From contig NZ_SZQA01000022.1 in assembly GCF_005233835.1 (NCBI RefSeq), positions 1-64,000 of the forward strand: a DNA stretch of 64,000 bases. Reading direction: 5' to 3'. This DNA is from Herbidospora galbida (GTDB lineage: Bacteria; Actinomycetota; Actinomycetes; Streptosporangiales; Streptosporangiaceae). Position numbers and translations under genes: made by a program. A model generated the notes under the pieces. It did no database searches. It saw only the letters and a list, made by a program, of their open reading frames with translations, and was not told the origin of the DNA. How positions within the stretch are numbered: the stretch's first letter is position 1; every line of letters begins with the position of its first letter. Positions 17,430-26,781 of the stretch are shown one piece after another.

Positions 17430-17494
17430 CGGGTTCGGCGGCGGATTTCCCGGGTAGCACGGCATCCGGTTTCCCCACGAGAAGGATCACGCCC

Positions 17495-17728
17495 ATGGGA
17501 ATGTCGGCGGCTGAACAGCGCATCCTGACGGAGATCGAACACTCGTTGCGCACTCATGATCGGGCCTTCGCCACCCGCATCGACCGCATGAACGCCGCCT
17601 GCGCGCATGCGACCGGCCGCCGCCCCAAATGGCCCGCCTCGATCGGCAGGGTGACGCTGCTGGTGCTGGCCGGGGTCATGACGGGGGTCATGGCGGCGGT
17701 CGTGGTGTTAGCGGCCCTCAACACCTGA
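17495..17728 (+). CDS. DUF3040-like small membrane protein
   Basis: The 77-residue protein starts MGMSAAEQRILTEIEHSLRT, the opening seen in DUF3040 proteins, and has one C-terminal membrane segment (TLLVLAGVMTGVMAAVVVLA). GAGAAGGA lies 9 nt before the ATG at 17495; a second ATG at 17501 is also possible. It is 65 nt downstream of the phosphoesterase. The function of DUF3040 is unknown. Confidence 0.8.
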   Translation: MGMSAAEQRILTEIEHSLRTHDRAFATRIDRMNAACAHATGRRPKWPASIGRVTLLVLAGVMTGVMAAVVVLAALNT

Positions 17729-17738
17729 CCCGAGACGC

Positions 17739-18431
17739 CTAGTCGAGGCCGGTGCGGCCCTCGGCCCAGTACGCCTTGCCGAAGACCTTCCCCGGCGCGG
17801 GCGTCCAGTCGCGGGCCGCGCGCCTGATCGGGCCCACGGTCGCGGCGTCGCCGGTGACGACGAGGTCGTAGGCGCCCGTTCCGGCGGCGTCGAGCAGGCC
17901 GCGCCGGTCGGCGGTCTTCGGCACGACCGTCGCGGTCACCCCGAGCGCGGCGAGGACCTCGGTGTACTCAGCCGGGCGGGTGGACTCCAGCACGTAGGTG
18001 ACGCCGTCCGGCCGGGTCTGCCGGAGCACGGCGGCCAGGCCGACGCTGGTCTCGTCGCCGACGAAGACCAGCCGGGGCGCGGCGCCGCTCAGGTCGATCG
18101 AGCGGCGGGGGCCGAGCAGATCGCAGGGGTCGCCGGGCGTCACCCGGTCGAACCAGCGGGCGGCCGGGCCGGTGCCGTGCTCGTAGGCGACCAGCGAGAC
18201 GGTGCCCTCGGCGGGGTCCCACCCGAACGGCGTGTAGGTGCGCATGGTCATGCCGCGGTCGGTGCGCAGCTGGACCTTGCAGCCGGGCGTCCACGAGGCG
18301 GTCCGGAAGCGGTCGGACCGGAGCTCGACGCGCACGAAGTGCTCCGACAGCGCCGTCTTCGCGGTGACGACCGCCTGCGTGAGGAAGGCGCCGCTGGCGA
18401 GGTCGGCGAGGCGTTCGGTGATCCGTACCAT
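17739..18431 (-). CDS. Siderophore-interacting protein (FAD-binding ferric reductase type)
   Basis: The protein has 230 residues. An N-terminal FAD-binding beta-barrel includes GMTMRTYTPFGWDPAEGTVS (the RTYTxF flavin motif), VAYEHGTGPAARWF and PGDPCDLLGPRRS. A C-terminal NAD(P)-binding lobe carries LVFVGDETSVGLAAVL and ends in KAYWAEGRTGLD. Proteins of this kind reduce ferric siderophores or flavin acceptors in the cytosol. It is at the short end of the family length. There are 17 nt between it and the last VWA gene, so it may be read through from that operon. Confidence 0.88.
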   Translation of the reverse strand: MVRITERLADLASGAFLTQAVVTAKTALSEHFVRVELRSDRFRTASWTPGCKVQLRTDRGMTMRTYTPFGWDPAEGTVSLVAYEHGTGPAARWFDRVTPGDPCDLLGPRRSIDLSGAAPRLVFVGDETSVGLAAVLRQTRPDGVTYVLESTRPAEYTEVLAALGVTATVVPKTADRRGLLDAAGTGAYDLVVTGDAATVGPIRRAARDWTPAPGKVFGKAYWAEGRTGLD

Positions 18432-18448
18432 GGCGTCCGACTCTAGCG

Positions 18449-19516
18449 TCACCGTGTCATGAGTTGGCGCCCCCGGTTCCACCACAGCGACAGGCCCACT
18501 CCGGCGAACGTCAGCAGGGTGCCGAACAGGACGAACCAGACCGTCGTCTCGCGTTCGGCCTCGTGCAGGCCGATCTCGCTCGGCAGGTCGGTGAGCACGT
18601 CGGTGAGCTGGCCGGCGTCCTCGGCGCGGAAGTACTTGCCGCCGGTCGTGTCGGCGACCTGGGTGAGGGTCTCCTCGTCGATCTGCATGACCCGGCGCAG
18701 GCCGCTGTCGTCGCCCCAGCGGCCGAAGCCCCCGCCGCCGCCCCGCCAGTTGTCGCCGCTCACCTGGTCGGCGGTGCAGACCATCGCGGCCGGTTCGGTC
18801 GTGCCGAAGCCGATCGTGAAGACCCGCAGGCGGCGCGCGGCGGCCTGTTCGGCGGCGGTGATCGGGTCGACGCCGGTGGTGTTGGAGCCGTCGGTCAGCA
18901 CCACGATGGTGTCGGGCTCGTAGCCGTCCTGACCCGTCGGGGCGCTCAGGTCGACGCCGGTCTCGGTGACGTCGGAGTTGTACTCGGCGATCGTGTCGAT
19001 CGAGGTGAGGATCGCCTGGCCGATCGCGGTGCCCCGGGAGGTGCGCAGGCCTTCGATGGCGTCGAGCAACTGGTCTTTCTCGGTGGTCGGCGGGACGAGC
19101 AGGCCGGCGATGCCGGCGAACGCGACCAGGCCGATCCGGGTGCCGTCGTCGCTCTGCTCGATGAACGCGCGGGCGGCCTCGGTGGCCGCCGTCAGGCGGT
19201 TGGGCTCGACGTCGGTCGAGCACATCGAGCCCGAGGCGTCCATGGCCAGGATGATCGAGGTGTTGTCGGCCGGCACCGAGACGGTGGCCTGCGGGCGGGT
19301 GAGGCTGAAGCCGATGAGCAGCAGGCCGACCAGGAACAGCGCGACCGGGACCCGGCGCCGCCACGCGCTGCGGCCGGGGATGGCCGCTCGGATCAGCCCG
19401 ACGCTGGAGACGACGATCGCGGAGCGCTTGCGGCGGCGGTTGAACCACCAGCGCGCCAGCAGCAGTAACGGCACGACCAGCAGCGCGAGCAGGGCCAGCG
19501 GCCAGCTGAGCGACAT
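18449..19516 (-). CDS. VWA-domain membrane protein (BatA/BatB-like)
   Basis: The 355-residue protein has an N-terminal membrane helix pair (SLSWPLALLALLVVPLLLLA and VPVALFLVGLLLIGF), a von Willebrand factor A domain with MIDAS residues DASGSM at about 92-97, and a C-terminal membrane helix (TTVWFVLFGTLLTFAGVGLS). The domain faces the outside or periplasm-equivalent space. The Gly-rich loop WRGGGGGFGRWGDDS inside the VWA domain is unusual. The start ATG at 19516 overlaps the stop of the previous gene (TGATG). It is the last gene of the MoxR operon. Confidence 0.9.
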   Translation of the reverse strand: MSLSWPLALLALLVVPLLLLARWWFNRRRKRSAIVVSSVGLIRAAIPGRSAWRRRVPVALFLVGLLLIGFSLTRPQATVSVPADNTSIILAMDASGSMCSTDVEPNRLTAATEAARAFIEQSDDGTRIGLVAFAGIAGLLVPPTTEKDQLLDAIEGLRTSRGTAIGQAILTSIDTIAEYNSDVTETGVDLSAPTGQDGYEPDTIVVLTDGSNTTGVDPITAAEQAAARRLRVFTIGFGTTEPAAMVCTADQVSGDNWRGGGGGFGRWGDDSGLRRVMQIDEETLTQVADTTGGKYFRAEDAGQLTDVLTDLPSEIGLHEAERETTVWFVLFGTLLTFAGVGLSLWWNRGRQLMTR

Positions 19517-20478
19517 CAGACGATCCTTCCGTGCCAGCGGGTGCCGAGCAGGCCGCCCAGGGTGAGCAGCAGCAGCCCGGCCCCGGCGAACGGAGCGGTC
19601 AGTTCCAGGGGCTCTTTCTTGAAGGTGAGCCGCAGGTCGATGGCGTCGGTCGAGGCGGCCAGCGCCTGCGCGTCGGCGGCCTCGTGGTACTTCCCGCCGG
19701 TGATCTGGGCGACCGAGGAGAGCAGGTCCGCGTCGAGGGCGGTGGCCAGCCGGAAGCCGTCGACCTCGACGGTCGAGCCCCTGGCCGTGCCGACGCCGAC
19801 GGTCTGGACGCGCACTCCCGACGCCGCCGCGAGTTCGGCCGCCAGCGCGACGTCGGGTCCGCCCGTCTCCTGGCCGTCGGAGAAGACGACGATCGTCGCC
19901 TCGGGGAAGTAGCCGAGGCTCTGCGGCTGCTGCCCCTCTTCCGGCAGGACGACCGGCTTCCCGGTGATGGTGCCGAGCCCGACGAGGATGGCCCGGCCGA
20001 GCGAGGTGCCGCCGCTCGCCCCGGCCCGGCCGATCGCGGCCAGCACCGCGCCGCGGTCGTCGGTCGGGGCCTGGGTGAGCAGCGCCTGGTCGCCGAAGAG
20101 GATGACCCCGACGTCCACCGTGGAGGGCTGCCTGTCGACGAAGCCCTTGGCGGCGGCCTGCGCGGCGGCCAGCCGGGAGGGCCGCACGTCGTCGGCCTTC
20201 ATGCTGTTGGAGATGTCGAAGGCCAGCAGCACGATGCCCGAGACGCGCGGCACGCTGACCTCGGCCTGCGGGCGGGCCAGCCCGGTCAGCAGGATCGGCA
20301 GGGCGGCGAGGAGGAGGGCGTACGGGAGATGCCTGCGCAGGCCGCCGCCGGCCAGGCCGGCGAAACCGGCCGCCGCGAGGGTGGCGTTGCGCCGCCTCTG
20401 GACCGCGACGTACGCCGCCACCGCGCCGATCGTGAGCAGCACGGCGAGCGCCAGCACGAGGGGTTGGTCGAAGGTCAC
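19516..20478 (-). CDS. VWA-domain membrane protein (BatA-like)
   Basis: This 320-residue paralogue of the next protein has the same plan: N-terminal helices (FDQPLVLALAVLLTIGAVAA), a VWA domain with MIDAS motif DISNSM at about 88-93 and a C-terminal helix (APFAGAGLLLLTLGGLLGTR). It is coupled at both ends, overlapping the DUF58 gene by 4 nt and the second VWA gene by 1 nt. In MoxR systems, such VWA proteins are thought to bind metal-dependent partners matured with the help of the AAA ATPase. Confidence 0.9.
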   Translation of the reverse strand: MTFDQPLVLALAVLLTIGAVAAYVAVQRRRNATLAAAGFAGLAGGGLRRHLPYALLLAALPILLTGLARPQAEVSVPRVSGIVLLAFDISNSMKADDVRPSRLAAAQAAAKGFVDRQPSTVDVGVILFGDQALLTQAPTDDRGAVLAAIGRAGASGGTSLGRAILVGLGTITGKPVVLPEEGQQPQSLGYFPEATIVVFSDGQETGGPDVALAAELAAASGVRVQTVGVGTARGSTVEVDGFRLATALDADLLSSVAQITGGKYHEAADAQALAASTDAIDLRLTFKKEPLELTAPFAGAGLLLLTLGGLLGTRWHGRIV

Positions 20479-21335
20479 CGGGCCCTCCGTCCGTTGACCA
20501 GGCCGAGCAGGGTGGCCACCAGGTCATGGTCTGTCGTGACGCGGTGGGCGTCGACCCCTGCCTTCCGCATGCTGTCGGCCAGCTGGGCCTCCCGCGCCGC
20601 GACCTGCTCCGCCAGCCGTCCGCGCAGCAGCGGATCGCTGGAGTCGACGAGCAGCTGCTCGCCGGTCTCGGCGTCCTCGACCACGATGAGGCCGAGGACG
20701 GGCAGTTCGAGCTCCGACGGTTCGACGACGCGGACGACCACGACCTCGTGCCGGTGGGTGAGCATCCCGAGCGGCTTCTCCCAGCCGGGGTCGCCGATGA
20801 AGTCGGACATGACGACGACCAGGCTGCGCTGCCGGATGGTCGCGGCGGCCAGCTTGAGCATCCCGGCCAGGTCGGTGGTCGCCTTGGCGTACGCCGACTC
20901 GCGCATCAGGTCTCTGGCCAGGCGGAGCACCTGGTCGCGACCGGTGCGCGGCGGGATCAGGCGGTGGTCGGTGTTGTCGTACAGGATGGCGCCGACCTTG
21001 TTGCCGCCCCGGGAGACGATCCGGGCGATGCTGACCGCCAGTTCGGTGGCGGCCTCGGTCTTGCCGGCCCGCATCGAAGCCGACCGGTCGATGACCAGCC
21101 AGGCGGTCATCTCGCGGTCTTCGGTGTAGAGCCGTACGAAGGGCTCGTCGAGCCGCGCGGTGACGTTCCAGTCGATGTGCCGCACGTCGTCTTCGGGCAG
21201 GTAGGCGCGCAGGTCGGTGAAGTCGATGCCGGCGCCGCGCCACACCGTGCGGTAGGCGCCCTGCAGCCGGCCGTCGAGCCGTCTGCTCAGCCGCCACTCC
21301 AGGCGGCGCAGCAGCCGGTCGGGCGGGGAGGCCAT
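20475..21335 (-). CDS. DUF58 domain protein
   Basis: The 286-residue soluble protein has the DUF58 hallmark DFTDLRAYLPEDDVRHIDWN at about 35-54, followed by a VWA-like fold whose metal site reads DRSASM (about 88-93). DUF58 proteins are the constant partners of MoxR ATPases and probably act as substrate or chaperone adaptors. It overlaps the VWA gene by 4 nt and lies 3 nt from the MoxR gene. Confidence 0.92.
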   Translation of the reverse strand: MASPPDRLLRRLEWRLSRRLDGRLQGAYRTVWRGAGIDFTDLRAYLPEDDVRHIDWNVTARLDEPFVRLYTEDREMTAWLVIDRSASMRAGKTEAATELAVSIARIVSRGGNKVGAILYDNTDHRLIPPRTGRDQVLRLARDLMRESAYAKATTDLAGMLKLAAATIRQRSLVVVMSDFIGDPGWEKPLGMLTHRHEVVVVRVVEPSELELPVLGLIVVEDAETGEQLLVDSSDPLLRGRLAEQVAAREAQLADSMRKAGVDAHRVTTDHDLVATLLGLVNGRRAR

Positions 21336-21338
21336 CGG

Positions 21339-22331
<993 letters not shown>

Positions 22332-22347
22332 GGGGGAGGGTCCTTCC

Positions 22348-23094
22348 TCACAGGGGCGGGGCCGGGCCGTCGCCGATCGCGGTGCCGATGGGCATGGCGA
22401 AGCCGATCCCGATGAACGTGCCGGCGTCGGTGGGGTTCGCGAGGGAGACGACGATGCCGATCACCTGGCCTCGGTCGTTGATGAGCGGGCCGCCGGAACT
22501 GCCCGGGTTGACCGTCGCGTCGAACTGGATGTGCCCTTCGGTGCCCGCGACCTCGCGGTCGAGGCCGGAGACCACACCGGAGCTGGTGCTGAAGGTGAGC
22601 CCGAGCGGGTTGCCGATCGCGACCACGTCGTCGCCGACCTCGGCCCCGCCCCCGAGCGTGGCGGGCACGAGCGTGCCGGGCAGCTTGTCCGGCATGAGGG
22701 TCGCGATGTCCTTCTTCGCATCGCTGGCCGCGACCTTGGCCGAGGTGCGGCTGCCGTCGGTGTAGGCGACCTCGATGGACGAGGCCCCGGCCACCACGTG
22801 GGCGGCGGTGAGGATGGTGCCGTCGGCGTTGGCGATGACGCCGGTGCCGATGGCCGAGGTGGTCATGCTGGAGTGGTCGGACTCGTCACGCTTGGTCTCG
22901 ATGCGGACGACCGACGGGAGGAGCGTCTGGTAGACCTCGGCGGCGGATAACGGGGTGTCGGAGGGAGACGGTGACGGGCTGGGAGCGGCGGCTTCGGGTG
23001 GGTCGCCTCCGCGGACCAGGACCATCGCGGTGATCGCCACGGCCCAGACCACGGCGGCCGCGATGAGCAACCATGACTTCGGCCCTTTGGTCAT
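22348..23094 (-). CDS. Membrane-anchored trypsin-like serine protease (S1C, HtrA-like, no PDZ)
   Basis: This 248-residue protein has an N-terminal membrane anchor (SWLLIAAAVVWAVAITAMVL), a short Pro/Ser linker and a compact protease domain. Catalytic residues are visible as His in ILTAAHVVAG, Asp in KKDIATLMP and Ser in NPGSSGGPLIND. It ends without a PDZ domain, unlike DegP/HtrA. The active site should face the outside. It is the first gene of the MoxR-DUF58-VWA-VWA operon, which suggests a role in the same envelope function. Confidence 0.9.
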   Translation of the reverse strand: MTKGPKSWLLIAAAVVWAVAITAMVLVRGGDPPEAAAPSPSPSPSDTPLSAAEVYQTLLPSVVRIETKRDESDHSSMTTSAIGTGVIANADGTILTAAHVVAGASSIEVAYTDGSRTSAKVAASDAKKDIATLMPDKLPGTLVPATLGGGAEVGDDVVAIGNPLGLTFSTSSGVVSGLDREVAGTEGHIQFDATVNPGSSGGPLINDRGQVIGIVVSLANPTDAGTFIGIGFAMPIGTAIGDGPAPPL

Positions 23095-23160
23095 GAACCG
23101 ACGGTACGTGCGAGTCCTGAAAACTTCCTTAAAGGGCGCCCTTGGGGTGTCTGATCGTTT

Positions 23161-23466
23161 TCACGCCATCCCGGCGCCGTCGGCGATCGCCTTCAGCGCG
23201 GCCAGGTGACGGGTGAACGCCGCGCGCCCCTCGGGGGTCAGCTTGAGCCAGGTGCGCGGACGCTTGCCCAGGTAGCCCTTGACGACCTCGACGTATCCGG
23301 CCTTCTCGAGCGTGGTGACCTGCTTCGACAGGGTGGGGTCGGTGACCTCGACGGCGTCGCGCACGAACTGGAACTCGACCTGGTCGGCCGCCGCCAGCAC
23401 GGCGACGATGGACATCCGGACGGGCGAGTGGATGACCTCGTCGAGATCGTGGCGGGGATGACTCAC
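23161..23466 (-). CDS. Winged-helix (MarR/HTH_34-like) transcriptional regulator
   Basis: This 101-residue single-domain regulator starts with a GTG at 23466 that overlaps the stop of the upstream membrane-protein gene (GTGA). It has HSPVRMSIVAVLAAADQVEF, DPTLSKQVTTLEKAGYVEVV and LGKRPRTWLKLTPEGRAAFT, the pattern of stand-alone winged-helix proteins of the 'transcriptional regulator, MarR-like' group. It is co-transcribed with the membrane protein. Two copies of a GGCAAGTACTT-type palindrome upstream of the pair are likely its own operator (inference). Confidence 0.9.
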   Translation of the reverse strand: MSHPRHDLDEVIHSPVRMSIVAVLAAADQVEFQFVRDAVEVTDPTLSKQVTTLEKAGYVEVVKGYLGKRPRTWLKLTPEGRAAFTRHLAALKAIADGAGMA

Positions 23467-23876
23467 GCGGCTCGGCTCTCCACATACGCACCGATGAGGA
23501 ACGGGGCCGCCACGACCGCCGCGCCGACGAGCGCGACCACGGGGTCGCCGTGCCAGCCGGCCAGCGTGACGGCGAGCACGAAGGCGACGTGCAGCATCAT
23601 CCCAGCTCCCAGCGAGAAGGAGTAGCGGCGGACGTAGCCGCGCGGCTTGACGCTCTGCCGGTTGGCGTACCAGCCCACCCACACCGCGCAGAGCGCGGCC
23701 CAGGAGGCGGGGACGAACGTCCACGGACCGGACACGAACACCGTCGTGAACTCGGTCGCGAACAGCACGCCGCCCAGCGCGAGCAGGATGGTCACGGGCC
23801 ACCTGCTCACCGCGCGCACCGCTTCGCGGTGTGACTCGGCCGCCCGCAGGGCGGCGGCCGCCTCGTCTCGATCCAT
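23463..23876 (-). CDS. Small four-helix membrane protein paired with the winged-helix regulator
   Basis: The 137-residue protein has a charged N-terminus (MDRDEAAAALRAAESHREAV) and four predicted membrane helices (including TILLALGGVLFATEFTTVFV and GMMLHVAFVLAVTLAG). I do not recognise a named family. Regulator plus small membrane-protein pairs of this layout are common in actinobacteria and their function is unknown. I choose the ATG at 23876 because the longer frame to 23903 would run through the double palindrome. Confidence 0.82.
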   Translation of the reverse strand: MDRDEAAAALRAAESHREAVRAVSRWPVTILLALGGVLFATEFTTVFVSGPWTFVPASWAALCAVWVGWYANRQSVKPRGYVRRYSFSLGAGMMLHVAFVLAVTLAGWHGDPVVALVGAAVVAAPFLIGAYVESRAA

Positions 23877-23887
23877 GGCTCGATGAT

Positions 23888-23920
23888 GGCAAGTACTTTC
23901 CAAGTTGGCAAGTACTTGCC
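23888..23920. promoter_or_regulatory. Double palindromic operator GGCAAGTACTTGCC
   Basis: A perfect 14-bp palindrome, GGCAAGTACTTGCC (23907-23920), is preceded by a one-mismatch copy, GGCAAGTACTTTCC (23888-23901). Centres are 19 bp apart. The pair lies 12-44 nt upstream of the membrane-protein ATG, exactly where a repressor of the two-gene operon would bind. The winged-helix protein of this operon is the obvious candidate. Confidence 0.7.
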
Positions 23921-23930
23921 ATCACGGTGG

Positions 23931-24548
23931 TCAGCAGGTGTGCAGCATGACGCGCAGGGCCGCCTTCTCCCTCCGGGTGACCGACAGGTCGTAGTGGTGC
24001 TTCACGGTGATCCAGTCGCGGGCGTACGCGCACCAGTACCCGCGCGCCGGCGGTCGCCAGTTGGCCGGGCTGCGGCCGCCCTTGGCGAGGTTGACCGACT
24101 CGCTCACCACGACCAGCTCGGGCCGGGTGAGGTCGTGGGCGAAGGCGTGGCGGCGGGCCGGGCTCCACCGCCAGGCCCCGGAGATCCAGGCGTTGGCCAG
24201 CGGGACGACGTGGTCGACGTCGATCTCGGCGGAGTTCGTCAGGGTGCGGTCGTCGTAGGGGCTGTGCCAGAGGCCGGTCGCGTCGCCGCAGCCGCCCGAG
24301 CCGGGCGACCGGTCGTCGCGTATCAGGACGGTCTGGCGGGTGTCGCAGCCCTCGGTGCCCTCGCGCCTCCAGCCGGTCATGAACTTCGCGCGGTCGTAGC
24401 GGGCCAGGATCCGGGCGCTGGCGGGCTGCACGGTGAGCTGCTCCAGCGCCGAGCGGGCGGAGGCCCCGGCGGCGGGCGCGGGCCCGGTCGTCAGCCAGGT
24501 CGTCAGCAGGGCCGTCGCGAGAGCCGTACATGGCCGGAGGGTCTTCAT
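23931..24548 (-). CDS. Secreted HNH endonuclease family protein (DUF1524-like)
   Basis: The protein has 205 residues from the ATG at 24548. A signal peptide (MKTLRPCTALATALLTTWLT, then GPAPAAGA) is followed by a nuclease-like domain with TEGCDTRQTVLIRDD, LWHSPYDDRTLTNSAEIDVD, the catalytic-type DHVVPLANAW and VNLAKGGRSPANWRPP. This is the DHxxP...N...K layout of GmrSD C-terminal/HNH secreted nucleases. It is probably an extracellular DNase. A paralogue with the same motifs is at 59846-60427. Confidence 0.87.
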   Translation of the reverse strand: MKTLRPCTALATALLTTWLTTGPAPAAGASARSALEQLTVQPASARILARYDRAKFMTGWRREGTEGCDTRQTVLIRDDRSPGSGGCGDATGLWHSPYDDRTLTNSAEIDVDHVVPLANAWISGAWRWSPARRHAFAHDLTRPELVVVSESVNLAKGGRSPANWRPPARGYWCAYARDWITVKHHYDLSVTRREKAALRVMLHTC

Positions 24549-24655
24549 GACCCGAGCGATACCCATCGGCTACTCAGGGTAGTCGGGCCGCCTTTTATGG
24601 TGCCCTCACAAGCTATCTTCTACATTGGGTAAAAGTTCAGTGAAGGGAGCGGGCC

Positions 24656-25348
24656 ATGGGGAGTGTCCGTACCAAGGTCGCGGCGATGCGGGAGAAGGAC
24701 CGGCGGGCCGCCGCCCAACGCCGGGCGCGGCTGGTCTCCATAGGCGTGGTCGGGCTGTTCGTCGTGGTCGTCGCCGCGTTCCTGGTGTTCGACCGGGCCC
24801 AGACCGCCTCCGCCGACGGCCGTTACGTCAGGGAGGACAGCCACGTGCTGTCGAAGGCGGCCGACGGCAAGGTCACGTTGGTCGAGTTCCTCGACTTCGA
24901 GTGCGAGGCCTGCCGCGCCTACTTCCCGGTGGTGGAGGAGCTGCGGAAGAAGTACGAGGGCCGGGTCACGTTCGTGGCGCGCTACTTCCCGATCCCGAGC
25001 CACTTCAACGCCGAACGCGCCGCCCGCGCGGTCGAGGCCGCCGCCCAGCAGGGGCGGTTCGAGGACATGTACAAGCGCATGTTCGAGACCCAGCAGCAGT
25101 GGGGCGAGCAGCGGGTGCCCGCCGATCCGCTGTTCCGGACCTTCGCCGAGGAGCTCAAGCTCGACCTGGCCGCCTGGGACAAGGCCTACGCCGACCCGGC
25201 CACGCTTGAGCGCATCCGCAAGGACCAGGCCGACGGCGAGGCCGTGGGCGTGACCGGCACGCCGACCTTCTTCCTCAACGAGAAGAAGATCCAGCCGGAG
25301 TCGGCCGAGGCGTTCGAGGCGGCGCTCGATGCGGCCCTGGCCGGTTGA
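24656..25348 (+). CDS. DsbA-like thiol:disulfide oxidoreductase, membrane-anchored
   Basis: This 230-residue protein has an N-terminal signal anchor (LVSIGVVGLFVVVVAAFLVF) and a thioredoxin-fold DsbA domain. The active-site CEAC lies in FLDFECEACRAYFPVVEELR (about 80-99) and the cis-Pro loop in VTGTPTFFLN (about 200). It should introduce or shuffle disulfides in exported proteins. The VKOR gene overlaps its 3' end by 20 nt, giving a complete oxidative-folding pair. Many secreted proteins of this window are Cys-containing and are plausible clients. Confidence 0.93.
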   Translation: MGSVRTKVAAMREKDRRAAAQRRARLVSIGVVGLFVVVVAAFLVFDRAQTASADGRYVREDSHVLSKAADGKVTLVEFLDFECEACRAYFPVVEELRKKYEGRVTFVARYFPIPSHFNAERAARAVEAAAQQGRFEDMYKRMFETQQQWGEQRVPADPLFRTFAEELKLDLAAWDKAYADPATLERIRKDQADGEAVGVTGTPTFFLNEKKIQPESAEAFEAALDAALAG

Positions 25349-25859
25349 CCGGGCCACCGCGAGGTGGCTACTGGCCGGCGGCCTGATCGGGCTGGTCGCC
25401 GCGTTCGTCCTGGCGGTCGAGAAGATCGCGCTGCTCAAAGACCCGTCCTACGTCCCGACGTGCAGCATCAACCCGCTGCTGTCGTGCGGGTCGATCATGA
25501 AGACGGCCCAGGCGGAGGTGTTCGGGTTCCCGAACCCGCTGCTCGGCATCGCCGGGTTCGCCGTCGTGGCGTGCGTCGGTGCGGTGCTGCTGACGGGCGC
25601 GGAGCTGCCGTCGTGGTTCGGCTGGTCGGTGCGCGGCGGGCTGCTGCTCGGGGTGCTGTTCGTGCACTGGCTGATCTACCAGAGCCTGTACGTCATCGGC
25701 GCGCTCTGCCCCTACTGCATGGTGGTCTGGGCGGTCATGATCCCGATGGCCGTGTACGGCTGGTCGCGCAGCCCCTACCGGATCCTGATGGTGACCGGGT
25801 GGTACCTGCTGATCGTCGCCCTGATCCTGATCAGGTTCCCGAGTCTGGTACGCATGTGA
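25329..25859 (+). CDS. Vitamin K epoxide reductase (VKOR) family membrane protein
   Basis: The 176-residue protein has five membrane segments. The redox motif CPYC is in IGALCPYCMVVWAVMI (about 128-135), and the loop cysteine pair is in PTCSINPLLSCGSIM (about 42-56). Both pairs are required for VKOR. The enzyme passes electrons from DsbA-like partners to menaquinone in place of DsbB. The start overlaps the DsbA-like gene by 20 nt. The 3' end overlaps the convergent M56 gene by 29 nt. Confidence 0.95.
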   Translation: MRPWPVDRATARWLLAGGLIGLVAAFVLAVEKIALLKDPSYVPTCSINPLLSCGSIMKTAQAEVFGFPNPLLGIAGFAVVACVGAVLLTGAELPSWFGWSVRGGLLLGVLFVHWLIYQSLYVIGALCPYCMVVWAVMIPMAVYGWSRSPYRILMVTGWYLLIVALILIRFPSLVRM

Positions 25860-26781
25860 GCAGGTCGGCCGACGGGTGGCAGTCCCACACCAGCCACGGC
25901 GCGACCAGCACGGCCACCGGCCCGCTCAGCACGAGCAGCGCCGACGAGTAGACCAGCACCGACACCCACCACACCGCCTGACGGCCCCGGGCCAGCAGGC
26001 GGCGGACCCGCTCGACCACCCCGGCGTCGGCGACGCCCAGCCCGCCGGCGGGGGCCGGGGCCGCCATCGCGACCAGGGCGTGGGCCAGCGGGATCGGGTC
26101 GCGGGCGTGGTCGTCGGCGATCATCTCCAGCAGCACCGCCACGGCCTGCCGGGCGGTGCGGGCGAACGGCAGCCAGGCGAACGCCTTCGCGAGCGCCACG
26201 AACGGCAGCAGCACCAGGTCGTGGCGGCCCCTGGCGTGGGCCCGTTCGTGCTTCAGGACGGCCTGGAGCTCGGCCGCCGACAGCGAGTCGATGGCCCCCT
26301 GGCTCAGCACCACCCGGCCGCCCGCTCCCGGCACGCAGTAGGCGAGGCGGCGGGCGCTCGGGAGGACGTACACGTCGAAATCGGGAAGGTGCTCCGCCGC
26401 CACGTCGACCAGCAGCCGCTGGCGGCGGCGTTCGGTCAGCGCGACCACGGCCGCCCTGACCGTGTGGGCCACCAGCCAGACCAGCACCCCGGCCGACCAG
26501 GCCAGCGCGGCGAACTCAAGCCAGCCGAGGCCGTGGAGGCCGTGCCCCCACGCCAGCTGGCGGACGAACGTGTGCATGCCGTGGGGGAACACGGCGTCGA
26601 GCGGGGCGACCGCCGCGACCAGCCCGGCGGTGATCGCGCCCAGCCCGGCCGACAGGGCGATGGCCTGCCAGAGCGCCAGCGCCGCCTTGGGGTGCCGCCA
26701 CGTCCATTCGGCCCTCGCGAGCCGCGCCGCGACGCTCATCGGCAGCAGCGCGACCAGCGCCGACAGTAACCACGGGGTCAT
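25831..26781 (-). CDS. M56-family membrane metallopeptidase (BlaR1/MecR1-like)
   Basis: The protein has 316 residues and four to five membrane helices. A zinc-protease motif lies in QAVLKHERAHARGRHDLVLL (HExxH form HERAH). YVLPSARRLAYCVPGAGGRV precedes it, as in other M56 proteins. It has no penicillin-binding sensor domain. It is coupled to the BlaI-like repressor (4-nt overlap), which it should inactivate by proteolysis on receipt of an unknown signal. It overlaps the convergent VKOR gene by 29 nt at the 3' ends. Confidence 0.92.
   Translation of the reverse strand: MTPWLLSALVALLPMSVAARLARAEWTWRHPKAALALWQAIALSAGLGAITAGLVAAVAPLDAVFPHGMHTFVRQLAWGHGLHGLGWLEFAALAWSAGVLVWLVAHTVRAAVVALTERRRQRLLVDVAAEHLPDFDVYVLPSARRLAYCVPGAGGRVVLSQGAIDSLSAAELQAVLKHERAHARGRHDLVLLPFVALAKAFAWLPFARTARQAVAVLLEMIADDHARDPIPLAHALVAMAAPAPAGGLGVADAGVVERVRRLLARGRQAVWWVSVLVYSSALLVLSGPVAVLVAPWLVWDCHPSADLLTCVPDSGT

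Noticed and set aside
16209-17465. 418-codon minus-strand frame across the acyl-CoA oxidase relic and 2H phosphoesterase
   Set aside because: No family features, spans unrelated plus-strand genes, and the plus-strand phosphoesterase has both HxT/S motifs.
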